Shown here: one piece after another, positions 26,171 through 33,061 of the stretch
Numbering within the stretch: the first letter of the stretch is position 1
Layout of the letters: every line of letters begins with the position of its first letter
Assembly: GCF_000973725.1 (NCBI RefSeq)
Contig: NZ_CP009621.1
Span: 2,144,501 to 2,208,500 of the forward strand
Reading direction: 5' to 3'
DNA from: Pontibacter korlensis
GTDB lineage: Bacteria > Bacteroidota > Bacteroidia > Cytophagales > Hymenobacteraceae
Length of the DNA stretch: 64,000 nucleotides
Notes under the pieces: model-generated
The model's database searches: none
What the model was told of the DNA's origin: nothing
What the model saw: only the letters and a program-made list of their open reading frames with translations
Position numbers and translations under genes: made by a program

Positions 26171-26785
26171 TTATTTTATTGTGTCTTCAGATACTAAAGT
26201 GTTGTTCTGCCAAACTTGCTCAATCCTATAATCCTGATGATAAACTATTCTTTTCCCTTCAGAAGTATTATTCACAAGCTCTTGTTCAATGAACAGATTT
26301 CCAGTTGAGTCATACTTCTTGAACTTCCCGTTCGCTTTTCCATTAGCTAAATCGACAATGCTAAAGCCACTGTTGTCATTGTAACTTAGTGCGAAGTAGG
26401 CTTCATTGAATTTTACTTCGTTCGGTTTTGCTGATATTGCTGCTCTCCAACCTTCACTTACTGTGTTTCCAGTTTGAAAGAGAATCCTTGATGTACAGCC
26501 ATTAAAAGGCTTGAACTCCTTCAAAAATTGGTAAAGTGTTTTCTCTTCAGCAAGTTCTACTGAGTATAGGTAAACATTTTCACATGGCGACATATGAGTG
26601 CATTGGCTGGGGCATTGCTCGTAGTCCAATAACACGAAGGTCGTATTCCCTATTTGTTTTTCAGTTTGAACTGCTGGTTGCTTCCAATAGGTAGAAAAAT
26701 CTGTCAGGTAGTAAAATGAAATTACGATAAGAAGAACGACTCCTATTGCTAAGTATAAGTAGGTATTATTTGTTTTCTTCTTCAT
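26171..26785 (-). CDS. Cassette gene: membrane-anchored protein with MORN/YwqK-like repeats
   Basis: 204 aa. One N-terminal membrane anchor (YLYLAIGVVLLIVISFYYL, residues ~10-28); the rest is predicted to be exported. Cys residues in CPSQCTHMSPCENVY may form disulfides. The last ~60 residues contain two MORN_2-like units (NGKANGKFKKYDSTGNLFIE; NNTSEGKRIVYHQDYRIEQV), as in YwqK-type proteins. Role unknown. Confidence 0.6.
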   Translation of the reverse strand: MKKKTNNTYLYLAIGVVLLIVISFYYLTDFSTYWKQPAVQTEKQIGNTTFVLLDYEQCPSQCTHMSPCENVYLYSVELAEEKTLYQFLKEFKPFNGCTSRILFQTGNTVSEGWRAAISAKPNEVKFNEAYFALSYNDNSGFSIVDLANGKANGKFKKYDSTGNLFIEQELVNNTSEGKRIVYHQDYRIEQVWQNNTLVSEDTIK

Positions 26786-26797
26786 GATTCTAATACA

Positions 26798-26850
26798 AGC
26801 TAACGGCTTTGCTAAAAGGTGGCGCAGCTAACTTATAGGTTTTGTTGTGG
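26798..26850 (-). repeat. attC-like site
   Basis: AGCTAAC ... GTTGTGG; weaker inner pairing (GCTAAAAG / CTTATAGG) around GGTGGCGCAGC. Confidence 0.6.
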
Positions 26851-26860
26851 TATGTTGTTT

Positions 26861-27118
26861 TTAGATCTGTACTATTTCTATTATTGAAACAACACTCATT
26901 AGTAACCCAAAGCCTATCCCGAAAATGAGTATTCCTGCAGGCACTTCATAAACTGCTTTGGTTCTTGGCTTCAAAAACAGGAATACCACGCCCAATAAAA
27001 TAATTGGTATTGTAATAAAGAAAAAGAAAGTCCACCATGTAGGTATAAGGTTTAGAGCAATGGCTGTTATTCCTAATGCTCTAGGCTTCTTTATTATTCT
27101 ATCAAACCAGTTACTCAT
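26861..27118 (-). CDS. Cassette gene: 85-aa membrane protein
   Basis: Two membrane segments (NLIPTWWTFFFFITIPIILL... and GILIFGIGFGLLMSVVSIIE) joined by a basic loop (KPRTKAVYE). Only 17 bp follow the stop of the next upstream gene, with no attC-like site between, so the two share one cassette. Confidence 0.55.
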   Translation of the reverse strand: MSNWFDRIIKKPRALGITAIALNLIPTWWTFFFFITIPIILLGVVFLFLKPRTKAVYEVPAGILIFGIGFGLLMSVVSIIEIVQI

Positions 27119-27135
27119 GCTTCGAGTATTTGCTT

Positions 27136-27390
27136 TTATACTTTCGTAAGCTGCCTATATGCTTGTTCATCAGCCATCTCTGCTAATCTTGATAAGGTTT
27201 TTTTTGCAAAGTCTCCTGAAGCAAGACCATTGCTGATGAGTTCTAAACTTTGTATTAACTCATCTATAAGCGCCCAGTCTTCACTATTGAGTTTCTGCTT
27301 TTCAACTTCTTTACCTGCTCTCGCGAAACCATCGTTGTCCCCGCCATACTTCTGGTAGATATTTAGCTTATCAATAGTTATTCTTTTCAT
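27136..27390 (-). CDS. Cassette gene: unknown 84-aa protein
   Basis: Start placed at MKRITIDKLNIYQKYGGDND (27390), inside the array but outside the attC-like core; a longer frame begins in the attC. Mostly helical, charged, with no membrane segment. First gene of a two-gene cassette with the membrane protein at 26861. A soluble plus membrane pair may act together (inference). Confidence 0.55.
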   Translation of the reverse strand: MKRITIDKLNIYQKYGGDNDGFARAGKEVEKQKLNSEDWALIDELIQSLELISNGLASGDFAKKTLSRLAEMADEQAYRQLTKV

Positions 27391-27402
27391 GATTTCAATG
27401 CA

Positions 27403-27466
27403 CCACAACGGATTGGTGCAGAAGAAGCCGAAGCGTAGCGAAGGTTAATGCTGCACTGGGTTAGGC
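27403..27466 (-). repeat. attC-like site
   Basis: CCACAAC ... GTTAGGC; the gene-proximal core read on the minus strand is GCCTAAC, an exact match to the attC consensus RYYYAAC. Inner arms GGTGCAG / CTGCACT; centre GCCGAAGCGTAGCG. Confidence 0.8.
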
Positions 27467-27499
27467 TATGTAATTCCTTTTGATATACTGTTTACTAAC

Positions 27500-27967
27500 T
27501 CAATTCTGAATTGGATAGCTGGCATTCACTCTTGAAAAGTTCTCTGCATTAGTTGTTTTTTCTACATCCCTTGCATAATAAACCTGAGCTACATTATCGT
27601 AGTTACCTTCAATGCTATCTAACCAAGTACTGAGCTTATAGCCTGCCCGATAATCAAATAGGTACAAAGAAGAGTCCTTTCCCTTTTTCTCATAATTGTC
27701 AGCGACTCTGACAAGCTTTACTCTTTTATCTTCTTGGAAAACTAAATAAGCATGCATTACTCCATCAAATCCATAGTATTCGGCTTTGATATAGTCTTCT
27801 GGGCATGGATTTTCATTGTCATCACATCTGCCGTAGTAGAAGTAACTCTCACCATTACCATCCTGTCTCGTCACAGTTACCCCTTTGTATTCATAATATA
27901 TAAATTCATTGTCACTACAGGATGCTAAGACAAGCATTATTAGTAATAGACTTATTAAATTTCTCAT
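27500..27967 (-). CDS. Cassette gene: unknown 155-aa lipoprotein
   Basis: Lipoprotein signal with lipobox LVLASC (Cys17). Mature part is beta-rich and Tyr-rich (EYKGVTVTRQDGNGESYFYY), with two Cys in RCDDNENPCPED. No known domain. Confidence 0.6.
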   Translation of the reverse strand: MRNLISLLLIMLVLASCSDNEFIYYEYKGVTVTRQDGNGESYFYYGRCDDNENPCPEDYIKAEYYGFDGVMHAYLVFQEDKRVKLVRVADNYEKKGKDSSLYLFDYRAGYKLSTWLDSIEGNYDNVAQVYYARDVEKTTNAENFSRVNASYPIQN

Positions 27968-27980
27968 TGATTTCTATAAA

Positions 27981-28046
27981 GCCTAACGGATTGGTACATG
28001 AGGTGAGCAAGGCGTAGCCGCAGCTTAGTTCATGTGCTTGGTTAGC
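27981..28046 (-). repeat. attC-like site
   Basis: GCCTAAC ... GTTAGC; arms GGTACATGAG / CATGTGCTTGG; centre AAGGCGTAGCCGCAGC. On the minus strand the distal core reads GTTAGGC, an exact GTTRRRY. Confidence 0.8.
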
Positions 28047-28056
28047 AAATTTAATT

Positions 28057-28647
28057 TTAATCACAGTCTTCGTCATCACCACACCCGATGTTTACACAGT
28101 CGATTACTGGATTTTCTACCAGTTCTATTTTTCCATGCTTATGGTTGAGACGATACGCTTTCAAGATCTCTGGCTTATCTCCAGTATATTGATTTACAAT
28201 CGTAAAGAAAGTAAACTCCGAACCTTTGCACATAGTGTTCAGACTGTAGTTCATCTGATTATCAGTCCAGTTAGAAATTGATAAGGCATCTAAAACTTTC
28301 CAATTTGGTCGTGGGTTCGTTGTCGAAGTCTCAACAGTTTCTTCTAAAATGAGATAGTATTTGGTTGAGTCTGTTTTGTCTGCAAAGATTCCATAGCCAT
28401 AGGCATATCCTTCTCTAAAGGGTTTTTCTTCTTGTATTAAGGTTCCTGTAATTGTGGTTAGATTAGTAAGGGAATCAATATAGAAGTTTATAAGTTCTTT
28501 GGCATCACTTATGAATACTTGTTGAGAGTGAGAGTCAGAGACTATTGATAGATTTTCATTTACTATTTCTTCTGTTTTAGACTCAGCACTTGTACAACTG
28601 TGAAGCAGCACAACTGGCGTAGCGATAAGGAACATCCACTTCTTCAT
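28057..28647 (-). CDS. Cassette gene: unknown 196-aa lipoprotein
   Basis: Start at MKKWMFLIATPVVLLHSC (28647), giving a lipobox at LHSC; a longer frame reads back into the attC-like site. Beta-rich mature part, with a Cys-containing acidic C-terminus (DCVNIGCGDDEDCD). No family recognised. Confidence 0.6.
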   Translation of the reverse strand: MKKWMFLIATPVVLLHSCTSAESKTEEIVNENLSIVSDSHSQQVFISDAKELINFYIDSLTNLTTITGTLIQEEKPFREGYAYGYGIFADKTDSTKYYLILEETVETSTTNPRPNWKVLDALSISNWTDNQMNYSLNTMCKGSEFTFFTIVNQYTGDKPEILKAYRLNHKHGKIELVENPVIDCVNIGCGDDEDCD

Positions 28648-28660
28648 AATTTTTATATTT

Positions 28661-28724
28661 GCTAACGGGCTGGTATAGCAGATGTGAGGCGTCAGCCGAA
28701 GCATGACTGCTATGCTTTGTTGGC
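28661..28724 (-). repeat. attC-like site overlapping the preceding gene end
   Basis: GCTAAC ... GTTGGC; arms GGTATAGCAG / CTGCTATGC; centre GAGGCGTCAGCCGAAGC. It encodes the last residues (SANKA-stop) of the membrane protein that ends at 28710. Confidence 0.8.
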
Positions 28725-29738
28725 GGAAGTATTTCTTATTTTAATATTGAGCAAGTTCAGAGTAATTGGAAAAAGAAGAAAAACTGTCCAAATCATGAAA
28801 TTTCTAGGTAAGAGATCAAGATAGTAATTCAACCCAAATACTATAAATGTAAAAAGCATACATAAAAGAGAATGTGCTTTATTAACCTGCTCAGTTGAAT
28901 ATCTGGATATGTGTTGGCTCTTTAACGCCTTAATGTCTTTAAAGTACTGCTTATTAAAGAAGGTCCCTCTGCCTGGGAGGAATCCTGTTACCATTAGGAA
29001 GTTCTGTACCATGTAAATACTTGAAATGCCTAGAAGAAAATATTGAAGGGCCACATAAGCTCCATGTTGCAGGGTTTGTGTAGTTTCTATTTGGTCATTT
29101 TGGTACACATTCCAAGCGTTGTCAAATGCGAAGAGCACCATAACAATAGAACTCCAAATGCTTAGCGTCAGCCTGTTTGTTCTCGACAAAGCTGTATAAC
29201 TGAATGCGTGGAAGATAGAGTAAAGGGACAAGAATAAGCCAACTGCCATCAAAACCTTTAATATCATGTATTCTGCGTTCACTATACCTAAGTCGACCAC
29301 CCAGTACACGACAGCTAAAGACTGTAGCAGCGTAATACCTTCAGTAAGTTTGGGGATAATCTTCTTTTCGTAAACAACAATGGCAATTATTATAAAGATA
29401 AAGCAAAACACATAAGGCCACATTTCGATATGATGCTCAAAGCTATAGATACGCTCTCTTTTGCTAGGAAGAAATGCGATAAAGCTAAAGATAAATGCGC
29501 CTAGAGCAGTGAGCAGCACTTTGTTCCAGCTCTGGCAAAGCCTTTTATACTCGAAAAGCAATCCACTCAGCAAAGCCAAAACACTCAATGGTATAAGAAT
29601 CTTGTCTGCGGAATAAACTCTGTACCCAATGTACATTGTCAATAATGAAAGAAATAAGCCTATAGCAACAAGGTAAGGCTTGAGATCCAATGGCCTTTTT
29701 TTCTTTTTCTTGGATTGTTGTAATTGCTTTGTTTGCAT
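28710..29738 (-). CDS. Cassette gene: 342-aa polytopic membrane protein
   Basis: A basic N-terminus (KKKKKRPLDLK) is followed by about nine or ten hydrophobic segments spread over residues 23-330, e.g. LVAIGLFLSLLTMYIGYRVY and FMIWTVFLLFPITLNLL. No transporter motif stands out. Its C-terminus is encoded by the attC-like site. Largest gene of the array. Confidence 0.65.
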   Translation of the reverse strand: MQTKQLQQSKKKKKRPLDLKPYLVAIGLFLSLLTMYIGYRVYSADKILIPLSVLALLSGLLFEYKRLCQSWNKVLLTALGAFIFSFIAFLPSKRERIYSFEHHIEMWPYVFCFIFIIIAIVVYEKKIIPKLTEGITLLQSLAVVYWVVDLGIVNAEYMILKVLMAVGLFLSLYSIFHAFSYTALSRTNRLTLSIWSSIVMVLFAFDNAWNVYQNDQIETTQTLQHGAYVALQYFLLGISSIYMVQNFLMVTGFLPGRGTFFNKQYFKDIKALKSQHISRYSTEQVNKAHSLLCMLFTFIVFGLNYYLDLLPRNFMIWTVFLLFPITLNLLNIKIRNTSANKA

Positions 29739-29762
29739 TAAGCTTTATAACTTTATGTTACC

Positions 29763-29829
29763 GCCAACGGCCTCGTATAAACAACGTGCAATACCGTCGG
29801 CCGAAGTATGATGTTTATACAATGTTGGC
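29763..29829 (-). repeat. attC-like site
   Basis: GCCAAC ... GTTGGC; long arms CGTATAAACA / TGTTTATACAATG; centre CCGTCGGCCGAAG. Confidence 0.8.
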
Positions 29830-29837
29830 AATAGTAT

Positions 29838-30647
29838 TTATTTTGTTAAGATTTTGAAATACTTCATGTTGTGAGTAAGAACTTCTCCAGGAACTACATC
29901 CCTTCCGTTGTAAATTATTGAATCATATTTACAGAGATTGGTGCTTGTGATTCTGTAGACTATGTTGTAACCATTCTTACGCTTGTTCTTATCAAGAACC
30001 ACTCCCTCTATCAAACACTTAAAATCACTATCACCTACTACATAAGAGAAAACGGTCAATGAGGTTCTGTCTGTTCCGTCAGACCGGAAAGTGCCACTAA
30101 ACGGAATCCTTATAGTATCTCCGATTACCAAGGCTTTGAAACGTCTTCTGTTTTCTTGCCTTTTTGCTTTTAGGTGCTTACTGATTTCATCAAGTCTTGA
30201 TTTAATAGGTTCAAATTCTCTTCGGTAACAAGGATGCTCTCTAAGGAATAAGTCTTTGCTCTTTGCTGCCCTATGCAATTCAGGAAGTTTGTCAAATTCT
30301 TTTTTACGAAGACGGTCTACTTTCCTACTGGACTTATAGTGATAGGTGGTGCTTTGAAGTAAAACAACCTCTAGGTAATTGCAAGTGTCGGGAATTGATG
30401 CAATAGCGGTTTCGTATCCGATGAAGTTAAAACTCAGTTTTGTTGTTTCTTTGGGAATACTGATTTCAAAATATCCATCAATGTCAGTTTCTCCCAAAAG
30501 GACTGTATCCTTGCTGTATATCACGACACCTGGCAGTTCATCTAAATTTTCATCAATTATTCTCCCTTTAACAGTTTTTTGCCCAAACACATATGAAATG
30601 CTGGATACGAGTAATAAAACTGTAAAAAATGTTCTCAGAGATTCCAA
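29838..30647 (-). CDS. Cassette gene: carboxypeptidase-regulatory-like domain protein
   Basis: 269 aa with a signal peptide (1-22, ...SYVFG). Residues ~24-95 form a CarboxypepD_reg-like domain (TVKGRIIDENLDELPGVVI, DTDGYFEIS-type turn, LSFNFIGYETA). The remaining ~170 residues are basic and lack the SusC plug/barrel, so it is not a truncated TonB receptor by any visible motif. Secreted or outer-membrane associated; function unknown. Confidence 0.7.
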   Translation of the reverse strand: MESLRTFFTVLLLVSSISYVFGQKTVKGRIIDENLDELPGVVIYSKDTVLLGETDIDGYFEISIPKETTKLSFNFIGYETAIASIPDTCNYLEVVLLQSTTYHYKSSRKVDRLRKKEFDKLPELHRAAKSKDLFLREHPCYRREFEPIKSRLDEISKHLKAKRQENRRRFKALVIGDTIRIPFSGTFRSDGTDRTSLTVFSYVVGDSDFKCLIEGVVLDKNKRKNGYNIVYRITSTNLCKYDSIIYNGRDVVPGEVLTHNMKYFKILTK

Positions 30648-30668
30648 ACTTTCATTTTTAATATTATT

Positions 30669-30716
30669 GCCAACGGTTGGGCTATGGTGCGTTTATGCAC
30701 TATAGCTTTTGTTGGC
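30669..30716 (-). repeat. attC-like site (short form) overlapping gene end
   Basis: GCCAAC ... GTTGGC; arms GGCTATGGTGC / GCACTATAGC around GTTTAT. It encodes the C-terminus (AANKSYSA-stop) of the DoxX-like protein. Confidence 0.8.
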
Positions 30717-31427
30717 AGCAGGCTGTTCTATTTTAGCAATCAACTTTGAACTTCTTATTTTCCTGTAATTAATCTCGTCAACAGTAAATCCCACGACTGG
30801 TATAAAGACAACTGTTGACAGAGCTATCAAAGAAAGAAGGTTGTGGTCTGTTGTTGAGCTTCTAATTAGTTCTGCTAACCCCATTACAACTGTCGGAATT
30901 AAAAGAATACTAACACCTGTGGTAATCCAGACCTTATTGTAGCTTGGGTAATTATTAGGACGATAAACTTCAATCGCCTTGTTGTCGCTGCTAAACACAT
31001 TTACCCACTTATAGTAGTCCCAGAACAGCAGGAAGATAATTCCTAACAGCATCATGGTTGCTATAAATGGAGTGAAAGAACCTATTGTACTTAGTGTGAG
31101 AACCGTGATGTTGAAAATTATCGGCAGAAAGATTAAAGCACCTACTGTTGCGAACCTTTGTGTGATGAGAAGTATGGCCGCAATCACCTGTGCCCACCCA
31201 ATCAAATTGTAATAGTAGCCTGTGTGGTAAAGCGCGTCCAAATACTCGAAGAAAGGTCCAGTATTACCAGGATTAGCGAAGGGAACATTGGCAATTTTCT
31301 TTATCCCAGATGGAATGAATCCAAAACCTATCAGGAACCTAAGATTTATTGCAAATATGTTCAAATATCTACTGCTGCGTATCCTATCGTAAAGTGTTAA
31401 CATGGAACGCTTCTTTTGTTGATTCAT
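30693..31427 (-). CDS. Cassette gene: DoxX-like membrane protein
   Basis: 244 aa from MNQQKKRSMLTLYD (31427); an upstream ATG at 31445 lies in the attC-like site. The first ~130 residues look like the DoxX four-helix fold: LRFLIGFGFIPSGIKKIANV, an IGWAQVIAAILLI helix, FLPIIFNITVLTLSTIG, and ATMMLLGIIFLLFWDYYKW. Two or three further membrane segments follow in the C-terminal half. Catalytic role unknown. C-terminus supplied by attC. Confidence 0.65.
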   Translation of the reverse strand: MNQQKKRSMLTLYDRIRSSRYLNIFAINLRFLIGFGFIPSGIKKIANVPFANPGNTGPFFEYLDALYHTGYYYNLIGWAQVIAAILLITQRFATVGALIFLPIIFNITVLTLSTIGSFTPFIATMMLLGIIFLLFWDYYKWVNVFSSDNKAIEVYRPNNYPSYNKVWITTGVSILLIPTVVMGLAELIRSSTTDHNLLSLIALSTVVFIPVVGFTVDEINYRKIRSSKLIAKIEQPAANKSYSA

Positions 31428-31440
31428 CAATATGCTTACT

Positions 31441-31503
31441 GCCAACGGCCGCGTGCTTAAGGTGCCGAAGCGTCAGCGAGGTAACTTAAGCATTGTGTTG
31501 TAC
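31441..31503 (-). repeat. attC-like site
   Basis: GCCAAC ... GTTGTA; arms GTGCTTAAG / CTTAAGCAT; centre GCCGAAGCGTCAGCGAG. Confidence 0.75.
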
Positions 31504-31513
31504 TATGTAGTTT

Positions 31514-31906
31514 TTAATAAATTCCTGTGGTTTTAGTACCCCAACCCTTATCAAGCTCCTTGCAGAACTCAACAGAGAGTGGCTTCAGCTTTTTCGTGAA
31601 TCTTTCTATTGGAAAGTCTCTTTCACCATCATTATTAGTAATATTTTCCAAATATTCATACTTAACCGCCCAGCGCACTATTTCATTTCCGTCAGCCAGC
31701 ATCTGTTCTGCAAAGTCAGCAAGCTTAATTATATCTTCTTCTGTTCCGCTTTTTATTTTATCATAGGCAAGTGAGGAGAACTGGGCCATTTCTAACCCAA
31801 ATTCATACTTGTTATCTCCCCAAGAATCCCTGTGTTCTTCAAGCTTGTCCTTGAACTCAGGAAACAGCTTTAGCATAATCTCTATACTTTCTTGTTCGCT
31901 TAACAT
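31514..31906 (-). CDS. Cassette gene: unknown 130-aa cytosolic protein
   Basis: No signal or membrane segment; helical and acidic (ESIEIMLKLFPEFKDKLEEH; EEDIIKLADFAEQMLADG). Not recognised beyond resemblance to small helical DUF proteins. First (promoter-proximal) cassette of the array; no attI or integrase can be identified upstream of it. Confidence 0.6.
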   Translation of the reverse strand: MLSEQESIEIMLKLFPEFKDKLEEHRDSWGDNKYEFGLEMAQFSSLAYDKIKSGTEEDIIKLADFAEQMLADGNEIVRWAVKYEYLENITNNDGERDFPIERFTKKLKPLSVEFCKELDKGWGTKTTGIY

Positions 31907-32854
31907 TCCTGTTTTTCTATGATTTCTATATAGTACAACTAATGGATATACGTGAACATACGCTTATCTGCACTATGTACGAAGGTGGTCTTGCCTACTC
32001 TTTTTTTAGCTTTTAAAGCTGCTAAGGCAGTTTTACGTGTTGTCACCGTAATATTTTGCTATTACAATATAATATATTCTATTCAAAGCACCAGTACTTC
32101 CTACTTGATTTTAGACGAGATATGCTCAAGAAAGGTCGCATGCCTGGCATAAAACCGCCAAAAGCTTATATCATCATCCAAGTAATGGCTTTAAAACCTT
32201 GTATAGGGAGCGATGCCAGTAAAAGGTAACAATATCAATGAGGCAATCTCTGATATTTCAGTGCAATTTTACTATCCGTGTTTATCCGTTTATAAACGAG
32301 TATATTCGCGTTATAACACGGCTACGAGCTTTAAAACAAATCTGAATCAAAAACTGAGAACCAGGCACAGTTCTGACTTATATCCCTGTCACTTTCTTTT
32401 AGTATAAAAAATAGTGCAATTGCTTGGCAGATACATAGAATACAACAAGCAGGTAGTAGGGAGCGTTAAGTAAAAGACCGTTTTTCGGATGGCACAACTC
32501 CTGGCATGGCGTGAGCGGGTCGTGCTCTGCCCCCTCTTGTCCTTTCCGCTTCGTTTTTGGGGGTTTGGTCGGCGCGTTTTTGAGTTCCCGGCCATGATTT
32601 AGCATTTTGCACTGGGCATGGTGCTATACTGGCCCCGGCTGGCAACCGCCGTCGCTCCGAGGATACGGGCGAGCGCCTGATGAAGGAGATCAGCAGTAAG
32701 CTGCGTCACAACCGCTCGAGGAGGAGAAGGTGCTCATCGTCAATTGGCAGCCTTACAGTGCCCCCCTCCCTTGAGAAAATAACGGCAGGGGTGCCCTCAC
32801 CAGGCTGTAAGGGCGCATATAGTACCGGCCCGTTTTTAAGGTTTCAGGTTTAGC
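31907..32854. other. Gene-free stretch at the upstream end of the array
   Basis: Around 31930 there is a half-site, TAGTACAACTAATGG, resembling the distal arm of an attC (compare GTACAAC at 25694), but no partner arm. The first ~450 bp are AT-rich and should contain the array promoter; no TANNTTTG was found on the minus strand. From ~32480 GC rises. A short in-frame stretch near 32660-32720 (GERLMKEISSKLRHN) may be a gene fragment. The array-flanking repeat copy lies at the end. Confidence 0.45.
32761..32840 (+). repeat. ~80-bp imperfect repeat flanking the cassette array, right copy
   Basis: CCCCCCTCCCTTGAGAAAA to ACCGGCCCGTTTTTAAG; aligns with 23443-23520 in the same orientation, 9.3 kb apart. 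Confidence 0.7.
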
Positions 32855-33052
32855 TCACGAAGCCTGCCGTGCCAGAGGGGTCACCCTGTCCAGCTCGGAG
32901 GACGGGATGAGCCAGCGGCTCGGCCTGAGCACGTCCTTCTGCGCCTTCAACCTTCCCCTTTCAATGTAGTGGCGGATCGCTTTCTCCGTCACGTCTACTC
33001 CTCTGCTCTTTAGCTCTGCTCTGAACTCCCTTACCGAATAAAACGCTCTCAT
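32855..33052 (-). CDS. Small wHTH DNA-binding (excisionase/MerR-like) protein
   Basis: 65 aa from MRAFYSVREFRAELKSRG (33052); an ATG three codons earlier is possible. HTH followed by a wing: VTEKAIRHYIERGRLKAQ, then RPSRWLIPSSELDRV, the pattern of small excisionase-like or plasmid wHTH proteins. GC-rich, like the recombinase module, and next to the repeat at 32761. Confidence 0.65.
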   Translation of the reverse strand: MRAFYSVREFRAELKSRGVDVTEKAIRHYIERGRLKAQKDVLRPSRWLIPSSELDRVTPLARQAS

Positions 33053-33061
33053 TTCCGTCAA

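Larger units (their letters stand above)
23548..31945 (-). mobile_element. Integron-like gene-cassette array without integrase (CALIN-like)
   Basis: Thirteen genes, all on the minus strand, separated by 12 imperfect palindromes of 48-71 bp located just after (or overlapping) stop codons. Each palindrome starts with an AAC-ending core (GCCTAAC, GCTAAC, GCCAAC, ACAAC), ends with a GTT-starting core (GTTAGGC, GTTAGC, GTTGGC, GTTGT), and most carry a central GCGTAGCC/GCGTCAGCC-like segment. Sequences between cores vary but keep pairing, the mark of attC sites. No intI gene is in the window. Gene composition is AT-rich against GC-rich flanks. Confidence 0.8.

Noticed and set aside
23548..31503. 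Spaced palindromes read as a CRISPR array
   Set aside because: Units vary in sequence and length and are 300-1000 bp apart with genes between them; there are no uniform spacers and no cas genes.
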